Shown in pieces: positions 30,729 through 42,915 of a DNA stretch of 52,162 nt (position 1 is its first letter; every line of letters begins with the position of its first letter). Source of the stretch: Sphaerotilus uruguayifluvii (GTDB taxonomy: Bacteria > Pseudomonadota > Gammaproteobacteria > Burkholderiales > Burkholderiaceae_C); contig NZ_JABSNM010000026.1 in the NCBI RefSeq assembly GCF_013294065.1, forward strand, positions 1-52,162. Direction: 5' to 3'. The position numbers were made by a program, and so were the translations under genes. The notes under the pieces were generated by a model. That model had not been told where the DNA came from. It saw only the letters and a list, made by a program, of their open reading frames with translations, and did not search any database.

Positions 30729-31730
30729 TCAGGCCGGGAGCGCGTCCCAGCGCAGCACGATCTTGCCGACATGCTGGTTCGACTCCATCAGCGCATGGGC
30801 AGCGGCGGCCTCGGCCGCCGGCATCACCGCATGAATGACCGGGTGGATGCGGCGCGAGGCCAGCAGCGGCCAGACCTGCTGGCGCAGCGCCGCGGCGATC
30901 CCGCCCTTGAAGGCGACCGAGCGCGGACGCAGCGTGGAGCCGGTCACCGTCAGCCGACGGCGCAGCACCAGGCCGGCGTCGAGCTGCGCCTTCGTGCCGC
31001 CCTGCACCGCGATGATGACCAGGCGACCGTCCTCGGCCAGGCAGGCCACCTCGCGCGCGACGTAGTCGCCCGCGACCATGTCGAGGATCACGTCGACGCC
31101 GCGCCCGTCCGTCAGGCGCAGCGCCTCGGCCTGGAAGTCGGCCGTGCGGTAGTTGATCGCATGGTCGGCGCCCAGCGCCAGGCAGGCCTGGCACTTGTCG
31201 TCGCTGCCGGCGGTGGCGATGACCGTGGCCCCGAAGGCCTTGGCCAGCTGGATCGCGGTCACGCCGATGCCGCTGGTGCCGCCCTGGACCAGGAAGGTCT
31301 CGCCGGGCTGCAGCCCGCCGCGCATGAAGACGTTCGACCAGACGGTGAAGAAGGTCTCCGGCAGGCTGGCCGCCTCCAGGTCGGACAGGCCGTCCGGCAC
31401 CGGCAGGCACTGCACCGCCGGCGTCACGCACAGCTCGGCATAGCCGCCGCCCGGCGTCAGCGCGCACACGCGCTGGCCGATCGACAGGCCGGCCGCGGCC
31501 ATCGCGGCGGCGTCGCCGTCCACGATGACGCCGGCCACCTCCAGACCCGGCAGGTCGGAGGCGCCCGGCGGCGGCGGATACGCGCCCTTGCGCTGCAGCA
31601 CGTCCGGCCGGTTGACGCCGCTGGCGGCCACGCGGATCAGCACCTCACCCGCGCCCGGCACCGGGTCGGGGCGCAGGCCCTGCACCAGCACCTCGGGGGC
31701 GCCGGGGCGCGTGATCTCGATGGCCTTCAT
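30729..31730 (-). CDS. NAD(P)H:quinone oxidoreductase, zinc-free MDR family (PIG3-like)
   Basis: This 333-residue medium-chain dehydrogenase/reductase lacks the zinc-ligand pattern of alcohol dehydrogenases. It has VAASGVNRPDVLQRKGAYPPPPGASDLPGLEVAG near residues 32-66, the nucleotide motif VQGGTSGIGVTAIQLAK near 150 and a C-terminal VGKIVLRW. This matches the PIG3/QorB-type quinone oxidoreductases, which use NADPH. It lies between pnp and tpiA as in many Burkholderiales; a functional tie to them is not evident. Confidence 0.92.
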   Translation of the reverse strand: MKAIEITRPGAPEVLVQGLRPDPVPGAGEVLIRVAASGVNRPDVLQRKGAYPPPPGASDLPGLEVAGVIVDGDAAAMAAAGLSIGQRVCALTPGGGYAELCVTPAVQCLPVPDGLSDLEAASLPETFFTVWSNVFMRGGLQPGETFLVQGGTSGIGVTAIQLAKAFGATVIATAGSDDKCQACLALGADHAINYRTADFQAEALRLTDGRGVDVILDMVAGDYVAREVACLAEDGRLVIIAVQGGTKAQLDAGLVLRRRLTVTGSTLRPRSVAFKGGIAAALRQQVWPLLASRRIHPVIHAVMPAAEAAAAHALMESNQHVGKIVLRWDALPA

Positions 31731-31774
31731 CGCGTCATCCTCCGTGCGTTCGGCTGCGGCGCCTCAGGCCCGCA

Positions 31775-34108
<2,334 letters not shown>

Positions 34109-34154
34109 GGATGGATGCTCCGTGTGTTCGTCCCGGTCACCGCGGCTGGGATGC

Positions 34155-34199
34155 CATTCCACCGGGACCGCCAGCCGCTGGCGCGACCCCGGTGGAATG
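34155..34199 (-). promoter_or_regulatory. Long leader hairpin upstream of pnp, candidate RNase III autoregulation site
   Basis: CATTCCACCGGG (34155-34166) pairs perfectly with CCCGGTGGAATG (34188-34199), and an inner stem, GCCAG-cgg-CTGGC, continues the helix. It lies 46 nt before the pnp ATG. In E. coli an RNase III-cleaved stem at the same place lets PNPase repress its own mRNA; the same use here is inference. Confidence 0.6.
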
Positions 34200-34242
34200 A
34201 CACAGCAGCGCCCACGCGCGACCGAAAGGGAGGAAGAGGAAT

Positions 34243-34287
34243 TCAGAAAGACAAAGAGCCTGTGCTGGCCGATCCAGACAGGCTCTT
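34243..34287 (-). terminator. Terminator between rpsO and pnp
   Basis: A perfect 10-bp stem, ACAGGCTCTT / AAGAGCCTGT (34287-34278 with 34263-34254), with a 14-nt loop is followed on the - strand by TGTCTTTCT. It starts 17 nt after the rpsO stop, the position of the partial rpsO terminator in E. coli, so some read-through into pnp is expected. Confidence 0.75.
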
Positions 34288-34303
34288 CGCATGCATGCGC
34301 AGA

Positions 34304-34567
34304 TTACTTGCGCAGGCCCAGCTTCTGGATCAGCGCGACGTAGCGGTCGGCGTCCTTGGCCTTCAGGTAGTCCAGCAGCTTGCGGCGGCGGCTGACCATG
34401 CGCAGCAGGCCGCGACGACCGTGGTGGTCCTTCTTGTTGGCCTTGAAGTGCGGGGTCAGGTGGTTGATGCGCGCGGTCAGCAGCGCGACCTGGACTTCAG
34501 GAGAACCGGTGTCGGCGACGCCACGGGCGTTGGAGGCGACGATCTCGGCCTTGTTGATCTCGGACAT
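34304..34567 (-). CDS. rpsO: 30S ribosomal protein S15
   Basis: This 87-residue primary 16S rRNA-binding protein helps form the central domain of the small subunit. It has the typical [23 protein letters not shown] and [23 protein letters not shown] segments. The ATG at 34567 follows an AAGGAA ribosome-binding site with good spacing; the open frame further upstream is not homologous. It is followed by pnp, the classic order. Confidence 0.98.
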   Translation of the reverse strand: MSEINKAEIVASNARGVADTGSPEVQVALLTARINHLTPHFKANKKDHHGRRGLLRMVSRRRKLLDYLKAKDADRYVALIQKLGLRK

Positions 34568-34664
34568 GTGCGTTTCCTTCGGTTCCGGATTGATGGTTTG
34601 ACTTGCGGTCGCGAATGGAACCGATCCGCGCCGTGTGGTCCCCGCCAGTCTGGAACCGGCGAAG

Positions 34665-34676
34665 CCCGCCATTATA
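34665..34676 (-). promoter_or_regulatory. -10 box of the rpsO promoter
   Basis: An exact TATAAT occurs at 34676-34671 on the - strand, overlapping the last codons and stop of the upstream aminotransferase gene and about 105 nt before the rpsO ATG. The -35 region at 17-bp spacing (TCGGCT) is poor. Confidence 0.45.
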
Positions 34677-35865
34677 GCGTCAAGGCACGCGCGAGCCGAT
34701 CGACCCCGGCCAGCAGCCGCTGCGGCTGGCGTGACGCGAAGCACCATCTCAGCCAGCCTTCACCCTCCGCCCCGAAGGCCGAGCCCGGCGCCAGGCCCAG
34801 TCCGTGCTCGGCGACCAGGCGGCGCGCCAGCGCCAGCGAGTCGGGCTCGCCCTCGATGCGCAGGAAGGCATACATCGCCCCCTCGGGCCGGGCGACCTCG
34901 ACGCGCGGCAGCGCCTGCAGCGCGTCGACCAGCGTGTCGCGGCACAGCCGCAGCCGCGACTGCAGCGCCGGCACCGCCTCGGGCGCGGCCGCCAGCGCCG
35001 CCAGCCCGGCGCGCTGCACGAAGACCGGGGCGCAGGAGGTGTTGAACTCGATCAGCTTGGCGACGTGCGGCATCAGCGCCTCGGGCGCGATCAGGCTGCC
35101 CAGGCGCCAGCCGGTCATCAGGAAGCTCTTCGAGAAGCTGTGGATGACGATAAGCCGGTCGTCGGGCGCGGCGATGTCGAGAAAGCTCGGCGCGCACAGC
35201 CGCGCCGCCTCGGTCGAGCCAGCGGGCGGCGGATCCTGCGGGTAGTAGAGCCGCTCGTAGACCTCGTCGGCGACGATCCAGGTGCCGGTGCGGCGGCAGT
35301 GCGCCAGCAGCGTCTGCTGATCGGCCCGGCTCATCGTCCAGCCGGTCGGGTTGTTCGGCGCGTTGACGATCAGCACCCGCGTGGCCGGCGTGACGGCGGC
35401 GAGCAATTCGTCCAGATCGAGCGACCAGACGCCGCCCGCGCCCGGCCGCAGGCTCACCCGGCGCACCCGCGCGCCCAGGATCGCCGGCTGCGCGGCCAGA
35501 TTGGGCCAGACCGGCACGACCACCACCACCTCGTCGCCGGCCTCGACCAGCGCCTGCTGCGCCAGCATCAGCGCGCTGACGCCCGACGACGTCACCGCGA
35601 CCCGCTCCGGCCCGATCGGCGCCGGCGGCGCGTGCAGCCGCGAGACCTGCGCGGCCAGCGCCGAGCGCAGCTCCGGCAGGCCGAGGTTGGGCGAGTAGAA
35701 GGTCTCGCCGGCCTCGATCGAGGTGACGGCGGCGTCGCGCACCGCCATCGGCGTGATCTCGTCGCTCTCGCCGAACCAGAAGGCCAGCACGTCGCTGCGG
35801 CCCATCGCCGCGTCGGCGACCTCGCGGATGCGCGAGGCGGGAAGGTCGGCGATCAGCGCGCGCAT
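34672..35865 (-). CDS. PLP-dependent class I/II aminotransferase
   Basis: This 397-residue fold-type I aminotransferase has NAPNNPTGW near residue 180, [11 protein letters not shown] near 208 and the Schiff-base lysine in [15 protein letters not shown] near 250. The substrate-binding Arg in the C-terminal part (WLRWCFAS) is also visible. The substrate is not determined; the aspartate/alanine/branched-chain groups are all possible. The ATG at 35865 (MRALIADLP) was chosen because the open frame upstream runs antisense into the neighbouring gene. It is 22 nt downstream of the binding-protein gene and may share its transcript. Confidence 0.9.
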   Translation of the reverse strand: MRALIADLPASRIREVADAAMGRSDVLAFWFGESDEITPMAVRDAAVTSIEAGETFYSPNLGLPELRSALAAQVSRLHAPPAPIGPERVAVTSSGVSALMLAQQALVEAGDEVVVVVPVWPNLAAQPAILGARVRRVSLRPGAGGVWSLDLDELLAAVTPATRVLIVNAPNNPTGWTMSRADQQTLLAHCRRTGTWIVADEVYERLYYPQDPPPAGSTEAARLCAPSFLDIAAPDDRLIVIHSFSKSFLMTGWRLGSLIAPEALMPHVAKLIEFNTSCAPVFVQRAGLAALAAAPEAVPALQSRLRLCRDTLVDALQALPRVEVARPEGAMYAFLRIEGEPDSLALARRLVAEHGLGLAPGSAFGAEGEGWLRWCFASRQPQRLLAGVDRLARALTL

Positions 35866-35887
35866 CAGGGCTCCCGTTCTGGCAATT

Positions 35888-37165
35888 TCACCAAGAGGCC
35901 ATCTTGCACGAATGCGGCTGCGCCGTCTGCTCCGGCGCGAGGTAGCGCACGGTGCGGAAGCCGTAGCCGCTGCCCTCGACATCGAAGCGCACGCCCTCGC
36001 TGCCGGCCTTCTGCATCGTGCTGACGTAGAGCGGCTGGATGAACTGGTGGTCGGCGGCGCGCATCTGACCCGCGCCCAGGCCGCCCAGCGAGCGGCCGTC
36101 GAAGCGCGCGCCCGCCAGTGCCTTGCCGATCGCGGTCGCGTCCAGCGAGCCCGCGCGCTCGATCGCCTGCGCCAGCATCTCGACCATCACCTGCATGCGC
36201 AGGTGCAGGTAGTCGTCCTCGGGCTTCGGGAAGCGCTGGTGGAAAGCGCGCACCAGCGCGTCGGAGGCCTTGTCGCCGACGTTCGGATGCCATTCGGCCA
36301 CCGCGACCACCCGCCCCACCCCGCTCTCGCCCAGCGTGGCCGGCACGCCCAGCGCGTTGCCGTAGAAGGTGTAGAAGCGCCCCTCGAAGCCGACCTCGCG
36401 CGCCGCCTTGATCAGCAGCGTCAGGTCGTTGCCCCAGTTGCCGGTCAGCACCGCCTGCGCGCCGCTGGCCCGGATCTTGGTCGCGTAGGGCAGGAAGTCC
36501 TTGATGCGGCCGACCGGATGCAGTTCCTCGCCGACGATCTGGATGTCGGGCCGGCGCGCAGCGATCATCTCGCGCCCCTTCTTCAGCACATGCTGGCCGA
36601 AGCTGTAGTCCTGGCCGATCAGATAGACCCGGCGCAGCGCGCTGTCCTGCTGCAGCACGTCGACCAGCGCCGACAGGCGCATGTCGGCATGCGCGTCGAA
36701 GCGGAAATGCCACGGACTGCATTTCTCGTTCGTCAGCACCGGATCGACCGCCGAGTAGTTCAGGAACAGCGCGCGGCGCTGCGGCTCGCGGGCGTTGTGG
36801 CGGTTGAGCGCCTCGACCAGCGCGGCCGCCACCGCCGAGCTGTTGCCCTGCATCACCACCGGCACGGCCTGGTCGGTGGCCGCGCGCAGCAGCGCCAGCG
36901 CCTCCTCGGTCGAGCCCTTGCTGTCCATGCGCACCAGCTCGAGCGGGCGCGCGCCGCCGGGCAGCTTCACGCCGCCGCGGGCATTGACCCGCTCGATCGC
37001 CCAGCCCAGGTTGCGCGCCACCGCCTCGCCGGCGTTGGCGAACGGGCCCGACAGGCCCTCGATCAGCGCCAGCCGCACCGGCTCGGCGGCCTGGGCCGCA
37101 GCACACAGGCCGAGCAGCGCACCGGCCAGAGCGGCGCGCGCGACGACATTCAGACGGAAGTTCAT
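35888..37165 (-). CDS. Periplasmic branched-chain amino-acid-type ABC substrate-binding protein
   Basis: This 425-residue protein has a Sec signal peptide (about 1-27, ALLGLCAAAQAAEP) and a type I periplasmic binding fold. Landmarks are VRLALIEGLSGPFANAGEAVARNLGWAIERVNARGG, the VYLIGQDYSFGQHVLKKG hinge region and ASGAQAVLTGNWGNDL. This is the LivJ/urea/amide-binding family, but the ligand is unknown. No permease or ATPase genes are adjacent, so it is an orphan binding protein. The ATG at 37165 starts the signal peptide. It follows tsaD by 19 nt. Confidence 0.9.
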   Translation of the reverse strand: MNFRLNVVARAALAGALLGLCAAAQAAEPVRLALIEGLSGPFANAGEAVARNLGWAIERVNARGGVKLPGGARPLELVRMDSKGSTEEALALLRAATDQAVPVVMQGNSSAVAAALVEALNRHNAREPQRRALFLNYSAVDPVLTNEKCSPWHFRFDAHADMRLSALVDVLQQDSALRRVYLIGQDYSFGQHVLKKGREMIAARRPDIQIVGEELHPVGRIKDFLPYATKIRASGAQAVLTGNWGNDLTLLIKAAREVGFEGRFYTFYGNALGVPATLGESGVGRVVAVAEWHPNVGDKASDALVRAFHQRFPKPEDDYLHLRMQVMVEMLAQAIERAGSLDATAIGKALAGARFDGRSLGGLGAGQMRAADHQFIQPLYVSTMQKAGSEGVRFDVEGSGYGFRTVRYLAPEQTAQPHSCKMASW

Positions 37166-37184
37166 CTCGGACCTCGGATGCGGA

Positions 37185-38261
37185 TCAGACGCTGGCCAGA
37201 TCCCAGCGCGGGCGGACATCGAAGTCGTACTGGCGCCGCGCCTCGGCCTGGCCGGACTGCAGCCGCATCGCCGCGGCCAGCGCGATCATCGCGCCGTTGT
37301 CGGTGCACAGGTGCAGCTCGGGATAGTGCACCCGCACGCCGCGGCGGCGGCACTGCGCGTCCAGATCGGCGCGCAGCTGGCGGTTGGCGCCGACGCCGCC
37401 GGCCACCACCAGGCGCTTCAGCCCGGTCTGCTTCAGCGCCAGCATCGACTTGGCCACCAGCACCTCGACGATCGCCGCCTGGGTCGAGGCGGCCAGATCG
37501 GCGCGTTCCTGCGCATGGCCGTCGCCGGCCATGTCCTCGCCGGCGTCGATCTTCGCCAGCTGGGTCCACACGGCCGTCTTCAGCCCGGCGAAGGAGAAGT
37601 CGAGCAGATCGCCGCGCAGCAGCGGCCGCGGCAGCCGGTAGGCCTGCGGATTGCCCTGCTCGGCCAGCCGCGCCAGCGCCGGCCCGCCCGGATAGCCCAG
37701 GCCGAGCATCTTGGCCGACTTGTCGAAGGCCTCGCCGGCCGCGTCGTCGATGGTCTCGCCGAGCAGCTGGTAGCGGCCGACGCCGTCGACCCGCATCAGC
37801 TGGGTGTGCCCGCCCGAGACCAGCAGCGCGACGAAGGGAAACTCCGGCGGATCGGCCGAGAGGAAGGGCGACAGCAGGTGACCCTCGAGGTGATGCACGC
37901 CCAGCACCGGCCGGTCCAGCGCCATCGCCAGCGCGCAGGCCGCGCCGGCGCCCACCAGCAGCGCCCCGGCCAGGCCGGGCCCGCGGGTGTGCGCGACGAC
38001 ATCGACCGCCTCCAGCCCCAGGCCGGCGCCGGCCAGCGTCTCGCGCAGCAGCGGCACGACGCGGCGGATGTGGTCGCGCGAGGCCAGCTCCGGCACCACG
38101 CCGCCGTAGGCCTGGTGCATGTCGATCTGGCTGTGCAGCGCATGCGCCAGCAGCCGCGGCGCGGCCGCGCCGGCCGCCCCCTCGGGCAGCTCGACCAGCG
38201 CCACGCCGGTCTCGTCGCAGGAGGACTCGATGCCCAGCACGCGAAGCGGAGCCGTGCTCAT
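37185..38261 (-). CDS. tsaD: tRNA N6-adenosine threonylcarbamoyltransferase TsaD
   Basis: TsaD transfers the threonylcarbamoyl group to A37 of ANN-reading tRNAs (t6A). The 358-residue ASKHA-fold protein begins [18 protein letters not shown], has [14 protein letters not shown] near residue 51 and the iron-binding pair H124/H128 in [19 protein letters not shown] and [13 protein letters not shown] complete the site. The ATG at 38261 overlaps the lgt stop by four bases, which indicates translational coupling. Confidence 0.97.
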   Translation of the reverse strand: MSTAPLRVLGIESSCDETGVALVELPEGAAGAAAPRLLAHALHSQIDMHQAYGGVVPELASRDHIRRVVPLLRETLAGAGLGLEAVDVVAHTRGPGLAGALLVGAGAACALAMALDRPVLGVHHLEGHLLSPFLSADPPEFPFVALLVSGGHTQLMRVDGVGRYQLLGETIDDAAGEAFDKSAKMLGLGYPGGPALARLAEQGNPQAYRLPRPLLRGDLLDFSFAGLKTAVWTQLAKIDAGEDMAGDGHAQERADLAASTQAAIVEVLVAKSMLALKQTGLKRLVVAGGVGANRQLRADLDAQCRRRGVRVHYPELHLCTDNGAMIALAAAMRLQSGQAEARRQYDFDVRPRWDLASV

Positions 38262-39079
38262 GCGCGCCTCCCGGCCCAGACCCAGATCAGGGCGCCGGCG
38301 ACGACCATCGGCACGCAAAGCCACTGGCCCATGCTGAGGTTCAGCGCCAGCAGGCCCAGGAAGCTGTCAGGCTCGCGGAAATACTCGGCGATGAAGCGGA
38401 ACATCCCGTAGCCGACGAGGAACAGGCCCGAGACGCGACCCCAGACCACCGTGCCGTCGGCGCGGTGATGGGCGCCGCGGCTGCGGCCGTACAGCCACAG
38501 GATGGCGAAGAGCAGCAGCCCCTCCATCAGGAACTGGTAGACCTGCGAGGGGTGGCGCGGCAGGTCGGTGCCCGACTGCGGGAAGACCATCGCCCAGGGC
38601 AGCGACGCGTCGGCCGCCCGGCCCCAGAGCTCGCCGTTGATGAAGTTGCCGACGCGCCCGCAGGCCAGGCCGGTGGGCACGCAGGGGGCGACCAGATCGG
38701 TCACCTCGAGAAAGCGGCGCTTGCGCACCCAGGCGAACACCGCCAGCGCCACGATCACGCCCAGCAGCCCGCCGTGGAAGGCCATGCCGCCCTTCCAGAC
38801 CGCGACGATCTCGGCCGGATGGGCCAGGTAGTAGGCCGGCTTGTAGAACAGCACATAGCCCAGACGCCCGCCCAGGATGACGCCGACGATGCCGTAGAAC
38901 AGCAGGTCCTCGACCTCGCGCGGCGTCCAGCCGCGCGCGGCATAGACCGGCTGCAGGATGCGGCGGGTGGCCAGCCAGTAGAACAGGCCGAAGGCGGCCA
39001 GATAGGTCAGACCGTACCAGTGGACCTGGACGGGGCCGAGCGCAAGCGCGACCGGATCGAACTGGGGATGGATCAGCAT
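38258..39079 (-). CDS. lgt: Prolipoprotein diacylglyceryl transferase
   Basis: This inner membrane enzyme attaches diacylglycerol to the lipobox cysteine, the first step of lipoprotein maturation. It has 273 residues and about seven helices. [28 protein letters not shown] (H102) and the signature [14 protein letters not shown] at 141-154 (R142, N145/N148, E150) are all present, and [15 protein letters not shown] carries the C-terminal arginine. The ATG at 39079 begins the typical [12 protein letters not shown]. Confidence 0.97.
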   Translation of the reverse strand: MLIHPQFDPVALALGPVQVHWYGLTYLAAFGLFYWLATRRILQPVYAARGWTPREVEDLLFYGIVGVILGGRLGYVLFYKPAYYLAHPAEIVAVWKGGMAFHGGLLGVIVALAVFAWVRKRRFLEVTDLVAPCVPTGLACGRVGNFINGELWGRAADASLPWAMVFPQSGTDLPRHPSQVYQFLMEGLLLFAILWLYGRSRGAHHRADGTVVWGRVSGLFLVGYGMFRFIAEYFREPDSFLGLLALNLSMGQWLCVPMVVAGALIWVWAGRRA

Positions 39080-39145
39080 GGGAGCGGATGATAAGGGGCG
39101 GCCCTGCCCGCCGCCTTGCATCCCGCCGATCCCGCGCCGCGGCGT

Positions 39146-39385
39146 TCAGCGCGGCGGTGCGCGGCGGCCGAGCGCGTCGATCGTGGCGCGACGGCGCTCG
39201 CGGCGGCGCGCGTCGTGGCGCGCCTCCTGCAGGCGCCGGGTGCGCCCGGTCAGGTCCGACAGATGCCACCACAGCGGCGCCAGCGCCAGCGGCAGCAGCA
39301 CCACCCACCAGCTCCAGTTCGCCACCGCCCCGATTCCGGCCGCCTTCAGCACGATGCCCAGCAGCCCCAGCACGACGAGTCCCAT
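39146..39385 (-). CDS. Small Trp-rich protein
   Basis: This 79-residue protein has two short membrane helices: MGLVVLGLLGIVLKAAGIG, then NWSWWVVLLPLALAPLWWHL. A strongly basic tail follows (TGRTRRLQEARHDARRRERRRATIDALGRR). The Trp pairs and the Arg-rich end match the betaproteobacterial small Trp-rich protein family, whose function is unknown. The ATG at 39385 is used because the frame upstream runs through the divergent promoter of the cytochrome gene. It is 66 nt upstream of lgt on the same strand. Confidence 0.85.
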   Translation of the reverse strand: MGLVVLGLLGIVLKAAGIGAVANWSWWVVLLPLALAPLWWHLSDLTGRTRRLQEARHDARRRERRRATIDALGRRAPPR

Positions 39386-39558
39386 CGCGAATCCCCCTTG
39401 CGCGGCCGGTGCCTCCGGCCCTGTCTGTCCAGTCCCCGAAGAGCATAACCCGCCCTGGCCGGTGCGGGGCGTGTCTGCATCAAGGAAGGTCAACGCGCCG
39501 GCTCCTACAATCGTTGCACTGCATGTTTCCTCAACCCACCGCAACGGAAGTCCACGCG

Positions 39559-39846
39559 ATGAAATCCCTGCTCGCACTCGCCGCCCTGACCGCCGCCGCC
39601 ACGCTGGCCGCCCCGGCCTTCGCCGCCGACGCGCCCGCCGACCTGGCCTCCAAGAAGGGCTGCCTGGCCTGCCACGCCATCGACAAGAAGCTGGTCGGCC
39701 CGGCCTACCAGGAAGTCGCGGCCAAGCTGGCCGACAAGGTCGTCAAGGGCGGCTCCGGCGTCTGGGGCCCGGTGCCGATGCCGGCCAACAACGTCACGCC
39801 GGAAGAAGCCAAGACGCTGGTCGCCTGGGTGCTGAGCCAGAAGTGA
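39559..39846 (+). CDS. Periplasmic c-type cytochrome, c551/c552 class
   Basis: This 95-residue precursor has a signal peptide (1-23, cleavage after AFA), a single haem motif CLACH at 35-39 and a likely axial Met74 in PVPMPANN. The mature size of about 72 residues, the early haem site and the GVWGPVPMP stretch fit small class I cytochromes of the c551/c552 type, which shuttle electrons to oxidases or nitrite/peroxide reductases. It is a stand-alone gene, divergent from the Trp-rich protein gene and convergent with acs. Confidence 0.93.
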   Translation: MKSLLALAALTAAATLAAPAFAADAPADLASKKGCLACHAIDKKLVGPAYQEVAAKLADKVVKGGSGVWGPVPMPANNVTPEEAKTLVAWVLSQK

Positions 39847-39910
39847 TGGCGTCCGGCGGACTCGCCGGATCGCGGGTCGGACCGACGCGCTGACGCAGCG
39901 GCCACCCGAC

Positions 39911-39946
39911 AAGAAAAAAGCCCCGCACCGCGGGGCTTCGTTCTTT
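39911..39946. terminator. Bidirectional terminator between cytochrome c and acs
   Basis: AAGCCCCGC-acc-GCGGGGCTT (39918-39938) is a perfect 9-bp stem. On the - strand it is followed by TTTTTTC, a strong end for acs 49 nt after its stop. On the + strand it is followed by CGTTCTTT, a weaker end for the cytochrome gene. Confidence 0.92.
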
Positions 39947-39986
39947 CCGGCCCGCATCACGCGGGCCGGACAGACACCGTCCGGGA

Positions 39987-41969
<1,983 letters not shown>

Positions 41970-42280
41970 GCGTGTCTCCTGCGGTGGAAAAGTGCCGGAC
42001 CTGACAGTAGGCAGGGGCTCTTACGAAGCCCTTACTTCGCAAATTCCGTTCCCGGTCGTGCAAACCGTATCCGGCCCGACACACGCTTCATCCTGACACG
42101 CTGCAAACGCTGTCATCCGCTGGTTTTCCCTTGATCGTCGTTCGCATGCCGCAGCCATGGACAATTGCGCTGCAACAATCCTTTTCGGAAAAGATAATGG
42201 AAAACCCTGATCCGCGGACCTGACCCGCCAGGATGCCGCCTTCATCTCCCCGTCACATTCATTCACCAGAACGCTCGCTC
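41970..42280. other. 311-bp divergent promoter region between acs and the UPF0114 gene
   Basis: No gene is seen here. The region is less GC-rich than its surroundings and must hold both promoters. A GATAAT box on the + strand at 42193-42198 has no good -35 partner (TTGCGC lies 22 bp upstream). No clear operator stands out. Confidence 0.5.
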
Positions 42281-42904
42281 ATGGAATCTCGCAATACCCC
42301 TGGCCGCACGTCCGGCGCCTCGTCCGCCCCGGTGCTGTCGCGCCTGATCTTCGCCAGCCGCTGGCTGCAGCTGCCGCTCTACCTCGGCCTGATCCTTGCG
42401 CAGGGCGTCTACGTGCTGCAGTTCTGGAAGGAGCTGGTCCACCTGATCGAGGCGGCGCTGGGCGACCAGCATGCGCTCGAGATCCTGGTGCAGAGCATCG
42501 GCTACAAGAGCACGACGCCGATCACCGCGCTCAACGAGACCGTCATCATGCTGGTGGTGCTCGGGCTGATCGACGTGGTGATGATCTCCAACCTGCTGAT
42601 CATGGTGATCGTCGGCGGCTACGAGACCTTCGTGTCGCGGCTGAACCTGGAAGGCCACCCGGATCAGCCCGAGTGGCTCGACCATGTCAACGCCTCGGTG
42701 CTGAAGGTCAAGCTGGGCATGGCGATCATCGGCATCAGCTCGATCCACCTGCTCAAGACCTTCATCAACGCCGAGAACTACAGCGACAAGACGCTGCTGT
42801 GGCAGACGATCATCCACGTCGCCTTTCTCGCCTCGGCGATGGCCATCGCGGCGACCGACCGGCTGATCCACCCGGCCGCGCCGGCCGGCGACGCCGGCCA
42901 CTGA
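42281..42904 (+). CDS. UPF0114 (YqhA-like) membrane protein
   Basis: This 207-residue integral membrane protein has three to four helices. The N-terminal [32 protein letters not shown], then [31 protein letters not shown], and [21 protein letters not shown] match the UPF0114/YqhA family, of unknown function. An N-terminal Ser/Thr-rich stretch precedes the first helix. The ATG at 42281 is used. The stop is only 11 bp from that of the convergent penicillin-binding protein. Confidence 0.88.
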   Translation: MESRNTPGRTSGASSAPVLSRLIFASRWLQLPLYLGLILAQGVYVLQFWKELVHLIEAALGDQHALEILVQSIGYKSTTPITALNETVIMLVVLGLIDVVMISNLLIMVIVGGYETFVSRLNLEGHPDQPEWLDHVNASVLKVKLGMAIIGISSIHLLKTFINAENYSDKTLLWQTIIHVAFLASAMAIAATDRLIHPAAPAGDAGH

Positions 42905-42915
42905 GACGCCGCGCC

